Shown here one piece after another: positions 44,247 through 53,631 of a DNA stretch of 64,000 bases (the first letter of the stretch is position 1; every line of letters starts with the position of its first letter). The DNA lies in contig PBAL01000024.1 in assembly GCA_002715965.1 (NCBI GenBank), positions 1-64,000 of the forward strand, given 5' to 3'. The notes below the pieces were generated by a model, which saw nothing but the letters and a program-made list of their open reading frames with translations, was not told where the DNA came from and did no database searches. The DNA comes from Verrucomicrobiales bacterium. GTDB taxonomy: Bacteria; Verrucomicrobiota; Verrucomicrobiia; Limisphaerales; JAYPXF01. Position numbers and translations under genes: made by a program.

Positions 44247-45167
44247 TTAGGCGGGGACTGATCGGCGTTTGCAGGCCAGTCGAATCATTTCCATGCACAG
44301 TTCCTGGTAACTCATCCCAGCCGCTGCGGCCGCCTTGGGCAACAGGCTGGTTTCGGTCATGCCGGGCAGAGTGTTCACTTCCAACACCAGTGGTTCCCCG
44401 TTTACCGGCACCATCAGGTCCACACGCGCATAATCGCGACAGCCGAGGGTTTCAAAGGCCTTCATGCCGGCCTCCTGGATTCGACGCGTGATTTCCTCGG
44501 AAAACTGCGCCGGACAATAATAGTCGGTCGCGCCAACGGTGTATTTGTTCGCGTAGTCGTAGTGCCCTTCTTTGGGGCAAATCTCCACGACCGGCATTGG
44601 CTCACCGTCCAGAATGCCCACGGTCACTTCACGGCCGTTGATGCGCGGTTCGAGCAAGACCCGCTCATCGTAATCCAGCGCCTCGCGCAACATGTTCTGA
44701 AACTGATCCGCTCGTTCAACAAACTGGAGACCGACACTCGAACCTTCCCTGGCCGGTTTCAGAACGACCGGCGCGGTGAACTTTCCTTCGAGCACTTGAT
44801 CAGGATCGGTTGACCTGGTCAGCACCTTAAACGGCGCTGTTGGAACTCCCGCGGCAAGAAAGGACTCCTTGGAATCGACTTTGTCAAATGCCAGTCGACT
44901 CGAGTCGGCATCACAGCCCGTGTAGGGCACGCCCAGCGAATCCAATTCAGATTGAACCGTCCCGTCTTCGCCGTATGTGCCGTGGAGTGCAAGGAAGACG
45001 ACATCCGTATCCGGCAAGCGCCAATCTTTGTTCTTGGGATCGACTTCGGAGACGTTTTGGCCGGCCTCGCGCAATGCCTTGGCGACCGCGCGTCCGGTGT
45101 TCAACGACACTTCACGCTCGGCGGAAGTCCCACCCAACATGACCGTGATGTTCAGAGTCTCGCTCAA
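44247..45167 (-). CDS. ddl: D-alanine-D-alanine ligase Ddl
   Basis: A 306-residue ATP-grasp ligase that makes the D-Ala-D-Ala dipeptide for MurF. Characteristic stretches are MLGGTSAEREVSLNTGRAVA, FLALHGTYGEDGTVQSEL, KPAREGSSVGLQFVE, LLEPRINGREVTVGIL, and the metal and substrate site DLMVPVNGEPLVLEVNTLPG followed by MTETSLLPKAAAAAGMSY. The length is normal for the family. The gene lies 3 bases after the murC-murB fusion. Confidence 0.95.
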   Translation of the reverse strand: MSETLNITVMLGGTSAEREVSLNTGRAVAKALREAGQNVSEVDPKNKDWRLPDTDVVFLALHGTYGEDGTVQSELDSLGVPYTGCDADSSRLAFDKVDSKESFLAAGVPTAPFKVLTRSTDPDQVLEGKFTAPVVLKPAREGSSVGLQFVERADQFQNMLREALDYDERVLLEPRINGREVTVGILDGEPMPVVEICPKEGHYDYANKYTVGATDYYCPAQFSEEITRRIQEAGMKAFETLGCRDYARVDLMVPVNGEPLVLEVNTLPGMTETSLLPKAAAAAGMSYQELCMEMIRLACKRRSVPA

Positions 45168-45170
45168 TGC

Positions 45171-47582
45171 TTATTCTTCGTGGCTGGGCACCATGTTATC
45201 TTCACCAATTACCTGGACTTCTGTGTGCAGATCGATTCCCCGCGCTTCCTTCACCCGGCCCTTGACCATTTCGATCAGTTCCAAGACGTCGCGCGCAGTT
45301 GCCTTGCCGGCGTTGACCATAAAATTTCCGTGAACGTCAGAGACCGTCGCGCCACCGACACGCGTGCCTTTCAAACCGAGTTCATCAATCAGTTTGCCGG
45401 CAGCGATTTCGGATGGATTCTTGAACATGCAACCCGCGCTGGATTGGGCGGGCTGGGTATCCCAACGTTTCTGGCTGAACTTCTTCATCCGGGCCTCGAT
45501 CTCCTCGCGGCTTGCGCTTTCGCCTCGGAGAACTGCGCCGATCGCGATCGCGTCCTTCAACATCGGGCAGGAACGGTATTGAACCTCAATCTCACTGGGC
45601 GTGACCTCGTGAATGTTGCCTTCCCGATCCACGAAACGCATGCGTTCGACACAATCAAACATCTCGCTTCCCATTGCGCCGGCGTTCATGCGCAACGCGC
45701 CACCGATGCTTCCGGGAATTCCTTCAAGGAATTCGAGACCGGAAATCTCCGCGTTGCGCGCTTCGACTGCCACCATCTTCAATCGTACCCCTGCGCCACA
45801 ATGCAGGCGAAGGCCTTCGGCGCGAACGCCAGAGAATGACTCATGCGCAAAACTCAGGACCACTCCACGCACACCGCCATCGCGGATGACGAGGTTGGAC
45901 CCGCGCCCGAGCGCAGTGATCGGAAGTTCCTGCTCGTTGCAGAAGCGGATCAGCTCGCTCAAATCTGCTTCACTCGCCGGTTCGACGTAAATCTCCGCCG
46001 GCCCCCCGACGCGCATTGTCGTTTTCTTGGCCAGCGCCTCATTCGCACGAATGACGCTGTCGCCCGACAGTCGCGTCCCCAGTTCATCCAGCACCTGCTG
46101 GTTCTTCGACAATCTCATTTCCGTCTGTAATTGATGGGCCAATTCGGCCGCAGCCGAGGTGATGTCGCCTGCGCCCAAGAAAAGAACCGTATCGCCCGGC
46201 CGCATTTCGTTGCGGACCATTTCTCGGAGAACGTTCAGGTCTGAGGCAAAGTTGATATCCTGCCCCCTCGCCTTCACCGCAGTGGCGAGCAATTCTCCGT
46301 TCACTCCCGGAATCGCTTCTTCGCTCGCCGCATATACCTCGGTGATCCAGAGCTTGTCCGCACCTTTGAAGCAGCCGGCGAAATCTTCGAGCAAGTGTCG
46401 TGTGCGGGTAAAACGATGCGGCTGAAAGGCAACGAGCAAGCGGCCGGGCTTCAGTTCGCGGAAGGCTGCAATCGTCGCGGAAATCTCAAGGGGATGATGG
46501 GCGTAGTCCTCGTAAAGCTGATGATCGAGGCTCCTAAAAAGCAGTTGCTGTCTTCGTTTCGCACCGGAGAATCGCGAGATGGCTTTGGAGATCTCCGGGC
46601 CGGAGAAGTGATTCTCCGCAAGGAACGCAACCACAGCTCCGGCGTTGGAAGCATTGGTGGCGCCGAGCAATTGCGTGCGGAATTCGCCGAGGCTGTCGTC
46701 GTTGTGGAACACTTCGAATCCAGGCGAAGCCGTGGATTGATCCGTAATTTCGATGCGGTAGTTCGCCAACGGATTGAACCCGTAGGAAATCACGTCTTTG
46801 CGTCCCGCCAAGAGTTCAACCAAGTCTGGATCATCCGCGCAGTAAAGCAATTTGCCTTCGATCTGATTTGCGAACTTGCCGAACTCCCGCGTGATTTCAT
46901 CGAAGCACTCGAAATATTCAAGGTGTTCCTCGTCGATATTCAGGATGATCCCATGACGCGGTTCAAACATGTCGAGGGTTCCATCGCTCTCATCTGCTTC
47001 GACGACGAAAAAGGTGTCGTCGTGCCGAAGACCGGATTCTCCTTCCGAGCCATGGTGAACGAGATTGACCCACTCGTGCTGGGAGAAGGACGCACTGCGG
47101 CCAAGTTGTGGCACACCTCCGCCAATCGCATAGCTGGGTTCAAGCTCCAGTTCCTTCAACGCATATGCCAGCAAGGCAGCAGTCGTTGTCTTGCCGTGCA
47201 TTCCGGCAACGCAGACGCCCTGCTGACGATTCATCAACGCGGCGAGCAGGCTGGCGCGTTTGATGATTGGAATTTCCTTCATTCGTGCAGCAGCAAGCTC
47301 GACGTTTTCCATGAGGATCGCCGAGGAATAGACCACCATTACCGGATGTGCCCATTCGATTTGTTCGGCGCGATGGTCTTCGTGGATGACCGCTCCACGC
47401 GCCTGCAAACGCCGGACGTCGTCGTTGGTCTCAAGATCCGAACCGGCCACCAGAAAACCGAGATCCAAGAGCAGATGCCCGAGCGCGCTCATGCCACAAC
47501 CACCGGCGCCGACCAGGTAAACCGTCTCGCGTCGGGAGCCGTCCAGTATCTCGTTGATTCCGTCGGCGTTCAGTCGGTTCAT
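45171..47582 (-). CDS. murC/murB: MurC-MurB fusion (UDP-MurNAc-Ala ligase / UDP-GlcNAc-enolpyruvate reductase)
   Basis: An 803-residue two-enzyme fusion. Residues 1 to about 460 are MurC: VYLVGAGGCGMSALGHLLLD, the P-loop VAGMHGKTTTAALLAYAL, FFVVEADESDGTL and HHPLEISATIAAF. From about 490 MurB follows: MRVGGPAEIYVEPAS, LGRGSNLVIRDGGVRGVVLS, GIPGSIGGALRMNAGAMGS and SSAGCMFKNPSE, which carries the catalytic Ser. MurB makes UDP-MurNAc by NADPH reduction and MurC adds L-Ala, so consecutive steps are joined in one chain. The frame is continuous with no stop at the junction. It overlaps murG by 4 bases. Confidence 0.95.
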   Translation of the reverse strand: MNRLNADGINEILDGSRRETVYLVGAGGCGMSALGHLLLDLGFLVAGSDLETNDDVRRLQARGAVIHEDHRAEQIEWAHPVMVVYSSAILMENVELAAARMKEIPIIKRASLLAALMNRQQGVCVAGMHGKTTTAALLAYALKELELEPSYAIGGGVPQLGRSASFSQHEWVNLVHHGSEGESGLRHDDTFFVVEADESDGTLDMFEPRHGIILNIDEEHLEYFECFDEITREFGKFANQIEGKLLYCADDPDLVELLAGRKDVISYGFNPLANYRIEITDQSTASPGFEVFHNDDSLGEFRTQLLGATNASNAGAVVAFLAENHFSGPEISKAISRFSGAKRRQQLLFRSLDHQLYEDYAHHPLEISATIAAFRELKPGRLLVAFQPHRFTRTRHLLEDFAGCFKGADKLWITEVYAASEEAIPGVNGELLATAVKARGQDINFASDLNVLREMVRNEMRPGDTVLFLGAGDITSAAAELAHQLQTEMRLSKNQQVLDELGTRLSGDSVIRANEALAKKTTMRVGGPAEIYVEPASEADLSELIRFCNEQELPITALGRGSNLVIRDGGVRGVVLSFAHESFSGVRAEGLRLHCGAGVRLKMVAVEARNAEISGLEFLEGIPGSIGGALRMNAGAMGSEMFDCVERMRFVDREGNIHEVTPSEIEVQYRSCPMLKDAIAIGAVLRGESASREEIEARMKKFSQKRWDTQPAQSSAGCMFKNPSEIAAGKLIDELGLKGTRVGGATVSDVHGNFMVNAGKATARDVLELIEMVKGRVKEARGIDLHTEVQVIGEDNMVPSHEE

Positions 47583-48763
47583 GGCAGCGCAAGTCGAAGA
47601 GAGTCCTCGACTTCATTGAGGTTCTTGGGCTCCCCACCGTGGGCCGTTTGTTCGGTTGCCGACGAATGGCCGAGTTCGTGAAGAATGCTGGAAGCGATCT
47701 GGGCAGCCGCGTCTTTGCGGTGCCATTGGCTGAGGGCCTGGCGCATCTTGTCGCGAGCATCTCTGCTGGAAATCAGTTCGCTGAGCGACTCGCAGAACTG
47801 TTCCGGCTCAGAGCCCTTCTGTGGCAGCAGCCGTGCCGCGCCGGTTTTTTTGAAATTCAACGCGTTGTGGTATTGATGATTATCCGCAGCGCTTGGAAGT
47901 GGAATGAGGATGGATGGCAACTGCATGGCCGCGAATTCAGAAAGCGTTGAGGCTCCGGAACGCGCAATAGCGACGGTTGAGGCTCCGTATGCGAGTTCCA
48001 TCTCCGGCAGGAACTTATGAACGACGGCGGAGTAATTTCCCTCGGCACAAAACGTCCGAACACGAGTCTCGTCATGTGCGCCAGCCAGCCAAAGAATCTG
48101 CAGATCGGTATGTCGCTCGCGCAAGTCTGGCAGAAAGTCCATCGCGATCCGATTGACGCCGACCGCGCCCTGACTTCCGCCCATGATCAACAGCGTGGGC
48201 CTCTCGGGTTGCAATTCAAGTGAACGACGACACGCAGCCGCGTCAGTGCTGACGAATCGATCGCGAACCGGTGTGCCGGTCACGTCTACACTCCGGATCT
48301 TCAGTCGATCACCGGATTCACGAAACCCCACAAAGGCCCGGTTGACGAAACGCGCGAGCATTCGATTCGCACGACCGGGAATGGCATTGGATTCATGTAA
48401 GAACGTCTTTGCGCCAATACGTCTACCGGCGAGCACCGGTGGAGCTGCGGTAAAGCCGCCCATTGCCAGAACGGCTGCGGGCCGACGTTCGCGAAGCATG
48501 CGGACGGAATTGCGAAACGCCTTGATGAATCCCAAAGCGAACGAGATGTAGTTCCGATTCTGGAGACCAACTGCCGGGAGCGTCGCAACTTTCATCGAGT
48601 CGAGATGACGAACAGCTTCCTGATCGACCTCTTTCGGCGAGATCAACAACAACACTTCGCAGCCTTGGCGTTCCAACTCATGTCCGACCGCAATTCCAGG
48701 GAACAAATGTCCGCCCGTGCCTCCGCACGCAATCGCAATCAAGTTGGATTCCCGTTTGCTCAT
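47579..48763 (-). CDS. murG: UDP-GlcNAc transferase MurG (lipid II synthase)
   Basis: A 394-residue GT28 enzyme that adds GlcNAc to lipid I. The N-terminus is IAIACGGTGGHLFPGIAVGH, followed by AVLAMGGFTAAPPVLAGRR, FLHESNAIPGRANRML, LLIMGGSQGAVGVNRIAMDF, AIARSGASTLSEFAAMQLPS and PLPSAADNHQYHNALNF, all diagnostic. The C-terminal ~35 residues extend beyond the usual end. It overlaps ftsW by ATGA at its start and the murC-murB fusion at its stop. Confidence 0.95.
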   Translation of the reverse strand: MSKRESNLIAIACGGTGGHLFPGIAVGHELERQGCEVLLLISPKEVDQEAVRHLDSMKVATLPAVGLQNRNYISFALGFIKAFRNSVRMLRERRPAAVLAMGGFTAAPPVLAGRRIGAKTFLHESNAIPGRANRMLARFVNRAFVGFRESGDRLKIRSVDVTGTPVRDRFVSTDAAACRRSLELQPERPTLLIMGGSQGAVGVNRIAMDFLPDLRERHTDLQILWLAGAHDETRVRTFCAEGNYSAVVHKFLPEMELAYGASTVAIARSGASTLSEFAAMQLPSILIPLPSAADNHQYHNALNFKKTGAARLLPQKGSEPEQFCESLSELISSRDARDKMRQALSQWHRKDAAAQIASSILHELGHSSATEQTAHGGEPKNLNEVEDSLRLALP

Positions 48764-49971
48764 GCTCTTGCAGCCGCCATGAAAACCGTGCCTGACGAAT
48801 CTTCATCCACCACCACCGCGTCGTCCGTCGCATGGCGCGCGATGCTGATGAGAAATCCCACACAGACCAGCATCATGAGGAGATTTGATCCGCCGTAACT
48901 GATGAAAGGAAGAGACATGCCCTTGTTGGGCAACGCGCTGGTGACCACACCGATGTTCACGCAGGCCTGGGCGCCGATCAGGAAGGTGATGCCCGTGGCA
49001 AGGAAGTAACCGAATCGATCGCGCGCCTTCCACGCAATGGTCATTCCGCAAATTGTGATCAATGCAAATCCAAGCAACACGCCAAGCGTTGCAATTAGAC
49101 CGAGTTCTTCCCCGATCACCGAGAAGATGAAGTCCGTCAGGTTTTCGGGAACGAATCCCATCTTCTGACGGCCGTCGCCCAAACCCACACCGGTCACTCC
49201 TCCGGAACCCATGGCGATCATCGATTGATACGCCTGGTAGCCGACACCATCGCGGGTTTCCTCCGGCCGCAACCAGCTGGTGATGCGTCGCATGCGCAAT
49301 GGATCCGTCGCAAGCAGATAGCCGACGGACAGCGCACCCACCAACACGGGAACAGCGAGGTAGTAAAGTTTCACTCCGCCAACACAAAGAACGCCCGCAC
49401 AAACCGCCGACATAAGAATGAATGTCCCGCGATCCGGTTCGACCAGGATGAGCGTCAGCACAACGCCCATGATCGTGGACGGATAGAGGATTCCTTCCTT
49501 GAAGTTCTTCATATTGCGCGTCTGCCATTCGCAGTAGAAAGCAGCCCAGATGAGGATCGCGATCTTGGCCAGTTCGGACGGCTGGAAACTCACGCCACCA
49601 ATCTTGAACCAACGGCGTGCTCCACCGATCTTGTGTCCTATTCCCGGAACCAACACCAGGGCAAGCAACACGATCGCAGCCGCCAGAATCCACCAGGCGT
49701 GCTTACGCCAGACGCGGTAATCCACAAGGGCCACGAACAAGCATCCGCACATGCCAAGCCCCAGCCATTGCGCCTGCTTCACCAGGAGCCGCATGCCTTG
49801 ATCGCTCATGCTTGCGCTGTAGAGGATCACCATTCCCAAGGCCACCAACGCAGCCACGGCGAACGCCAACACGGTGGCGACCTGGCGCATGTTCGCATTG
49901 CCGAGTGACTGCACCGGATACGAACCGGTGGAGTTTACGGGTTTGCGATTACGTTTCGTTTTGCGCGCCAT
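48760..49971 (-). CDS. ftsW: Lipid II polymerase FtsW (SEDS family)
   Basis: A 403-residue SEDS glycosyltransferase that polymerises septal peptidoglycan with FtsI. About ten membrane helices are present. Signature stretches are GARRWFKIGGVSFQPSELAK, LILVEPDRGTFILMS, YQSMIAMGSGGVTGVGLGDG, FVPENLTDFIFSVIGEELG and LPNKGMSLPFISYGGSNLL. The N-terminal cytoplasmic tail is basic (MARKTKRNRK). It lies 20 bases after the LysM-protein gene. Confidence 0.95.
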   Translation of the reverse strand: MARKTKRNRKPVNSTGSYPVQSLGNANMRQVATVLAFAVAALVALGMVILYSASMSDQGMRLLVKQAQWLGLGMCGCLFVALVDYRVWRKHAWWILAAAIVLLALVLVPGIGHKIGGARRWFKIGGVSFQPSELAKIAILIWAAFYCEWQTRNMKNFKEGILYPSTIMGVVLTLILVEPDRGTFILMSAVCAGVLCVGGVKLYYLAVPVLVGALSVGYLLATDPLRMRRITSWLRPEETRDGVGYQAYQSMIAMGSGGVTGVGLGDGRQKMGFVPENLTDFIFSVIGEELGLIATLGVLLGFALITICGMTIAWKARDRFGYFLATGITFLIGAQACVNIGVVTSALPNKGMSLPFISYGGSNLLMMLVCVGFLISIARHATDDAVVVDEDSSGTVFMAAARA

Positions 49972-49991
49972 TCAGTGTGCCCTATGCCGGA

Positions 49992-50864
49992 CTATTGCAG
50001 TGATTCCACCGGCAGCTTGAGTTTTTGCCCGACCCGAATCCGATCGCTCGGAAGATTGTTCACCTCACGAAGACGTTTCACTGACGTCTTAAACTTCCGG
50101 GCGATCTTTCCAAGCATGTCGCCCGACTTCACCACATAGATCGTGGAATCCTGCGCGGGCGGTGTGCTCGAAGTTGGACGTGCCGCGGGAATCTTCAATT
50201 TCTGACCCAGTTGCAATCGCCGAGGATCCACACTCGGATTGGCCGCCTGGATGTCCTTGCTCGAAGCACCATACTCTCCAGCAATGCTGAAGAAGGTGTC
50301 ACCACGGCCAACGACATGTGTGCGCATGGCGGTGGCAGCAGGCGCAGCGGGCTGCTGAATCGACGAGCCCGTTCCCGGTCCGGGCGTCGGCGGTGTGGAA
50401 GTGTCGGTAGGTCCGGAAGGAACTGTCGGTGTGGAGATTTCCGGCCCGGCCCCTGGAACACCCGGGGGTGGTGTCGGTGTTGGCGCGGGCGTCGGCATGC
50501 GTGGCTCGGCAGGTGGAGCAGACGTCGATGTCCCGGGCGGAGGCGTGATGTTTTGGCTGGTGACGACTTCCGGTGCGGGCACGACTCCAGGAGGTGTCGG
50601 TGGCACGGAAACGGCGCTCGGGTTCGGCGCTTCACCAATCGGCCCGAAGAACGGGCTCTCATTCGTTCCGCCGAGCGGAGGCAAAACAGACCCTGGCGGA
50701 TCCGCTTCGGCGACGTTTTCAGGCTGCGGTTTGCATCCGCTCCAGAGCATCCCTCCGAGGGCGACAAGATGCACGCCGAGGAGGATGATCACGAGAATCG
50801 GCAAATTGTTCTTCTTTTGCGCGACTTTTTCGAATTGTGAGCCGGGTGGCTTCGATGTGCTCAT
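49992..50864 (-). CDS. Membrane-anchored protein with two LysM domains
   Basis: A 290-residue protein encoded inside the dcw operon between murD and ftsW. An N-terminal helix (LPILVIILLGVHLVALGG) anchors it. A Pro/Thr-rich linker of about 120 residues follows, then two LysM repeats: HVVGRGDTFFSIAGEYGASS (from ~183) and YVVKSGDMLGKIARKFKTSV (from ~243), each ending in LGQKLKIP or VGQKLKLP. LysM domains bind GlcNAc in peptidoglycan, so it may link the inner membrane to the septal wall. It has no hydrolase domain. The extra gene at this place seems characteristic of the lineage, which I infer from its tight spacing. Confidence 0.88.
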   Translation of the reverse strand: MSTSKPPGSQFEKVAQKKNNLPILVIILLGVHLVALGGMLWSGCKPQPENVAEADPPGSVLPPLGGTNESPFFGPIGEAPNPSAVSVPPTPPGVVPAPEVVTSQNITPPPGTSTSAPPAEPRMPTPAPTPTPPPGVPGAGPEISTPTVPSGPTDTSTPPTPGPGTGSSIQQPAAPAATAMRTHVVGRGDTFFSIAGEYGASSKDIQAANPSVDPRRLQLGQKLKIPAARPTSSTPPAQDSTIYVVKSGDMLGKIARKFKTSVKRLREVNNLPSDRIRVGQKLKLPVESLQ

Positions 50865-50895
50865 AATTTTTCAGTAATTCGTGTTTCTAGCAAAT

Positions 50896-52311
50896 TTACA
50901 TTAAAGACACAATAGATTGAGGCGACCGATTTGTCTCAATACCACATTTTGTTGTGCGAAGAGAATCGACGGCTGCCTTGAAACGGTTGCCTCGGTCCAC
51001 GTAGCTGTCGAATTGATCGAAGCTCGCGCAGGCCGGGGAAAGCAGAATTACGTCTCCCAACTCCGCTTTCTTGGCGGCAAATCGGACCGCTGCTTCGAGG
51101 CTCTCGACCAATTCGCATCGAGTAAAAAGATTCCAAGCTGCTTCCATTCGCGGTGCGGTTTCACCGATCAGGAAGGCACCTCGAACACGACGAGCCATCG
51201 CCGGACCCGCCGCATGAAACTCAAAGCCCTTGTCGCTTCCGCCGGCGATCAACCAGATGTTCGGTTCTTCCGGTCTGACCGATGGCATGGCTTCGATGGC
51301 TTTCATCATCGCGTCCACATTGGTTGCCTTCGAATCGTTGACGAAATGAATGCCGTCCACGTCTTCCAGAAATTCGCATCGATGCGGTGAACCACTGAAT
51401 GACTTGATCGCCTTCACCATCCGTTCCATCGACAAACCCAGAATGCGCCCGACTGCCAGTGCAGCCATGACGTTTTCCGCGTTGTGCGCACCGCGCAGCC
51501 GCGTCTGTTGCATCGCCAACAGAGGGCCGTCCCAGTCTTCCAGGTTTCCGACAATCAGGTCCCGGTCGAGATACAACCCCGCGCGACGGTGATTGCTGCT
51601 GAAGGAAATCACGCGTGACGGAATTTCAATCCCCTGCGCCCGCACATAGGCCAGCGCCTCGCTTTGAACCACTGCCCAATCATGCGGGGTCTGGTTCATG
51701 AACAGCCGCGCCTTGGCCTGCGCGTACTTCAGCATGCTCCCGTGGCGATCCATGTGATCTTCGGTCAAATTCATCAGCACCGATATGGTTGGACGGAATT
51801 CTTCGATGAATTCCAACTGATACGAACTGACTTCGAGACTCAGGTAATCCAATTCCTCGGCGCGGCGCGCGACGTCGCTCACCGGAATGCCGATGTTGCC
51901 CGCGGCCGCAGAACATTTCCCACAACGACGCAACATGTGATCGATCAGCTCGGTCGTGGTGGTTTTCCCGTTGGTGCCACTGATCGCAACGCAGGGAACA
52001 GAGCATTCGCGATAGCCAAACTCGAATTCACCCAAGGTGGGAATACCACGAAACGAAAGCGCCAGGTACAGGGAACTGTCCGGACGGATTCCGGGGCTGA
52101 TGATCGCCTGGTCAAAGTTGTCTTGCGGCAGATCTTCCGTGCCCAACTCCACGCGCACGCCGTCCTGGCGCAGCAGCTTGGCCTCGCGTTCCAACGCGTC
52201 TGAAGTGTTGGAATCGACCACCGTCACCTTCGCCCCGCGCACCTGCGCCAATCTCGCGGCAGCCGCCCCGATGATCCCCAAACCAAGAATGAGAATGTTC
52301 TTGTTTTTCAT
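50896..52311 (-). CDS. murD: UDP-MurNAc-L-Ala:D-Glu ligase MurD
   Basis: A 471-residue Mur ligase that adds D-Glu. Features: ILILGLGIIGAAAARLAQVR at the N-terminus, AISGTNGKTTTTELIDHMLR (P-loop), SLEVSSYQLEF, LMNLTEDHMDRHGSM, FVNDSKATNVDAMMKAIEA and WLIAGGSDKGFEF. The C-terminal ~15 residues beyond the usual end are variable. It lies 1 base downstream of mraY. Confidence 0.94.
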   Translation of the reverse strand: MKNKNILILGLGIIGAAAARLAQVRGAKVTVVDSNTSDALEREAKLLRQDGVRVELGTEDLPQDNFDQAIISPGIRPDSSLYLALSFRGIPTLGEFEFGYRECSVPCVAISGTNGKTTTTELIDHMLRRCGKCSAAAGNIGIPVSDVARRAEELDYLSLEVSSYQLEFIEEFRPTISVLMNLTEDHMDRHGSMLKYAQAKARLFMNQTPHDWAVVQSEALAYVRAQGIEIPSRVISFSSNHRRAGLYLDRDLIVGNLEDWDGPLLAMQQTRLRGAHNAENVMAALAVGRILGLSMERMVKAIKSFSGSPHRCEFLEDVDGIHFVNDSKATNVDAMMKAIEAMPSVRPEEPNIWLIAGGSDKGFEFHAAGPAMARRVRGAFLIGETAPRMEAAWNLFTRCELVESLEAAVRFAAKKAELGDVILLSPACASFDQFDSYVDRGNRFKAAVDSLRTTKCGIETNRSPQSIVSLM

Positions 52312-52312
52312 A

Positions 52313-53461
52313 TCAGCGCAATTTCAGGGTCGCCAAGGCGAGGACCGCACACAGGATGCAGAGAATGTAGAAGCGGGTGACGACCTGCGATTCGTACCAA
52401 CCGAGTTTCTGAAAGTGATGATGCAGGGGAGCCATGAGGAAGACCCTCCGTCCGGTGCCATATCTCTTGCGGGTGTATTTGAACCAACCGGTTTGAATGA
52501 CAACGGACATCGCCTCGGCCACGAACACCCCGCCAGCGATGACGAGAATGAAGGGCTGATGAATCAACACAGCCATGATTCCAAGCACTCCGCCCAAGGC
52601 GAGTGAGCCCGTGTCGCCCATAAAGACCTGGGCCGGATGACAGTTGAACCAAAGGAAACCGAGACTCGCTCCCAGCAAAGCCGCACAAAGCACGGTCAGC
52701 TCGCCTGCTCCGGGAACGTGGGGAACATTCAGGTATTCCGCATAGATCGCGTTGCCCGCGAGATAGGTCATGATCAGAAACACCAGGGTCACGATCAGCG
52801 TGCAGCCGATGGCCAATCCATCGAGACCGTCGGTGAGATTCACCGCATTGCTGCTGCCGACGATTGCCGCGACGGTGATGAGCAGACCGATCAATGCTGC
52901 GTCCTGTAAAATCGGATACTTGTAGAACGGCACCATCACGTCCGTGATGAGATTGTTCGTCGCGGGGTTGTTCCAAAGATATACGCCGATGAACAAAGCC
53001 ATCAGGGTCTGCACCCAGATCTTCACATTCGCCTCCGTGCCCGCACTGCTTTGTTCGGTGATTTTTTTGTAGTCGTCGTAGAACCCCAGACCACCGAGAA
53101 CAACCAATGAAACCAGCGTCAACGTAACCAGGGGATTCCACTGGCACCACAACAGCGTGGTGATGTCGACAACCAGCACGATCAACAATCCGCCCATGGT
53201 AGGCACACCGATCTTCGAGAATTGTGAATCCGTTCCTGCACCGGCTTCCTGAGCCTTGTCCAAGTATTCCTGACCTAACTTCAATCGCTTCAACCAGCGG
53301 ATGACTTTCGGCCCCAGCCAGATGCTCAACAACAAAGCCGTCACAGCCGCGCCGGCACTCCGGACGGTGATGTAGCGGAAGACCCGCAAGGCAGACATTT
53401 GATCGGCCCAGGCAGATTCGGCTGAGTTGTTCAGTAGCCATTGGCTCAGGTAGTAAAGCAT
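52313..53461 (-). CDS. mraY: Phospho-MurNAc-pentapeptide translocase MraY
   Basis: A 382-residue membrane transferase that makes lipid I. Diagnostic stretches are GVPTMGGLLIVLVVDITTLL, GLGFYDDYKKI with the catalytic Asp pair, NLTDGLDGLAIGCTLIV, VFMGDTGSLALGGVLGIMAV and FLMAPLHHHFQKLGWYES. About ten helices. It starts 2 bases after the tiny ORF at 53464-53631 and 135 bases after murF. Confidence 0.95.
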   Translation of the reverse strand: MLYYLSQWLLNNSAESAWADQMSALRVFRYITVRSAGAAVTALLLSIWLGPKVIRWLKRLKLGQEYLDKAQEAGAGTDSQFSKIGVPTMGGLLIVLVVDITTLLWCQWNPLVTLTLVSLVVLGGLGFYDDYKKITEQSSAGTEANVKIWVQTLMALFIGVYLWNNPATNNLITDVMVPFYKYPILQDAALIGLLITVAAIVGSSNAVNLTDGLDGLAIGCTLIVTLVFLIMTYLAGNAIYAEYLNVPHVPGAGELTVLCAALLGASLGFLWFNCHPAQVFMGDTGSLALGGVLGIMAVLIHQPFILVIAGGVFVAEAMSVVIQTGWFKYTRKRYGTGRRVFLMAPLHHHFQKLGWYESQVVTRFYILCILCAVLALATLKLR

Positions 53462-53463
53462 CG

Positions 53464-53631
53464 CTAGTCGTTCCGGCGCAGCGGCTGGCGGTCGCCATTC
53501 GCATTCCGTGCGCTGGTCTCACCGCTTGTGTGGAGCAGGAAGGACGGGACGCCGATCTGTTTGCGAACCGTCATTGGATCTTTGTCTTCAACTGGTCTAG
53601 GCGAGGGTTTGTGTTTTCGCGCTTTGCTCAT
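53464..53631 (-). CDS. Possible tiny basic ORF between murF and mraY
   Basis: A 55-residue ORF from ATG 53631 (MSKARKHKPSPRPVEDKDPM then TVRKQIGVPSFLLHTSGETS), overlapping the 3' end of murF by 35 bases and ending 2 bases before mraY. It fills what would otherwise be the longest gap in the core of the operon. It is Lys/Arg-rich without a membrane helix, and no family is recognised. The ribosome-binding site is weak. A start at ATG 53574 is possible. It may simply be the mraY leader. Confidence 0.4.
   Translation of the reverse strand: MSKARKHKPSPRPVEDKDPMTVRKQIGVPSFLLHTSGETSARNANGDRQPLRRND

Noticed and set aside
46395..47681. 428-codon plus-strand open frame
   Set aside because: Antisense to the murC-murB fusion, in which all catalytic motifs are on the minus strand.
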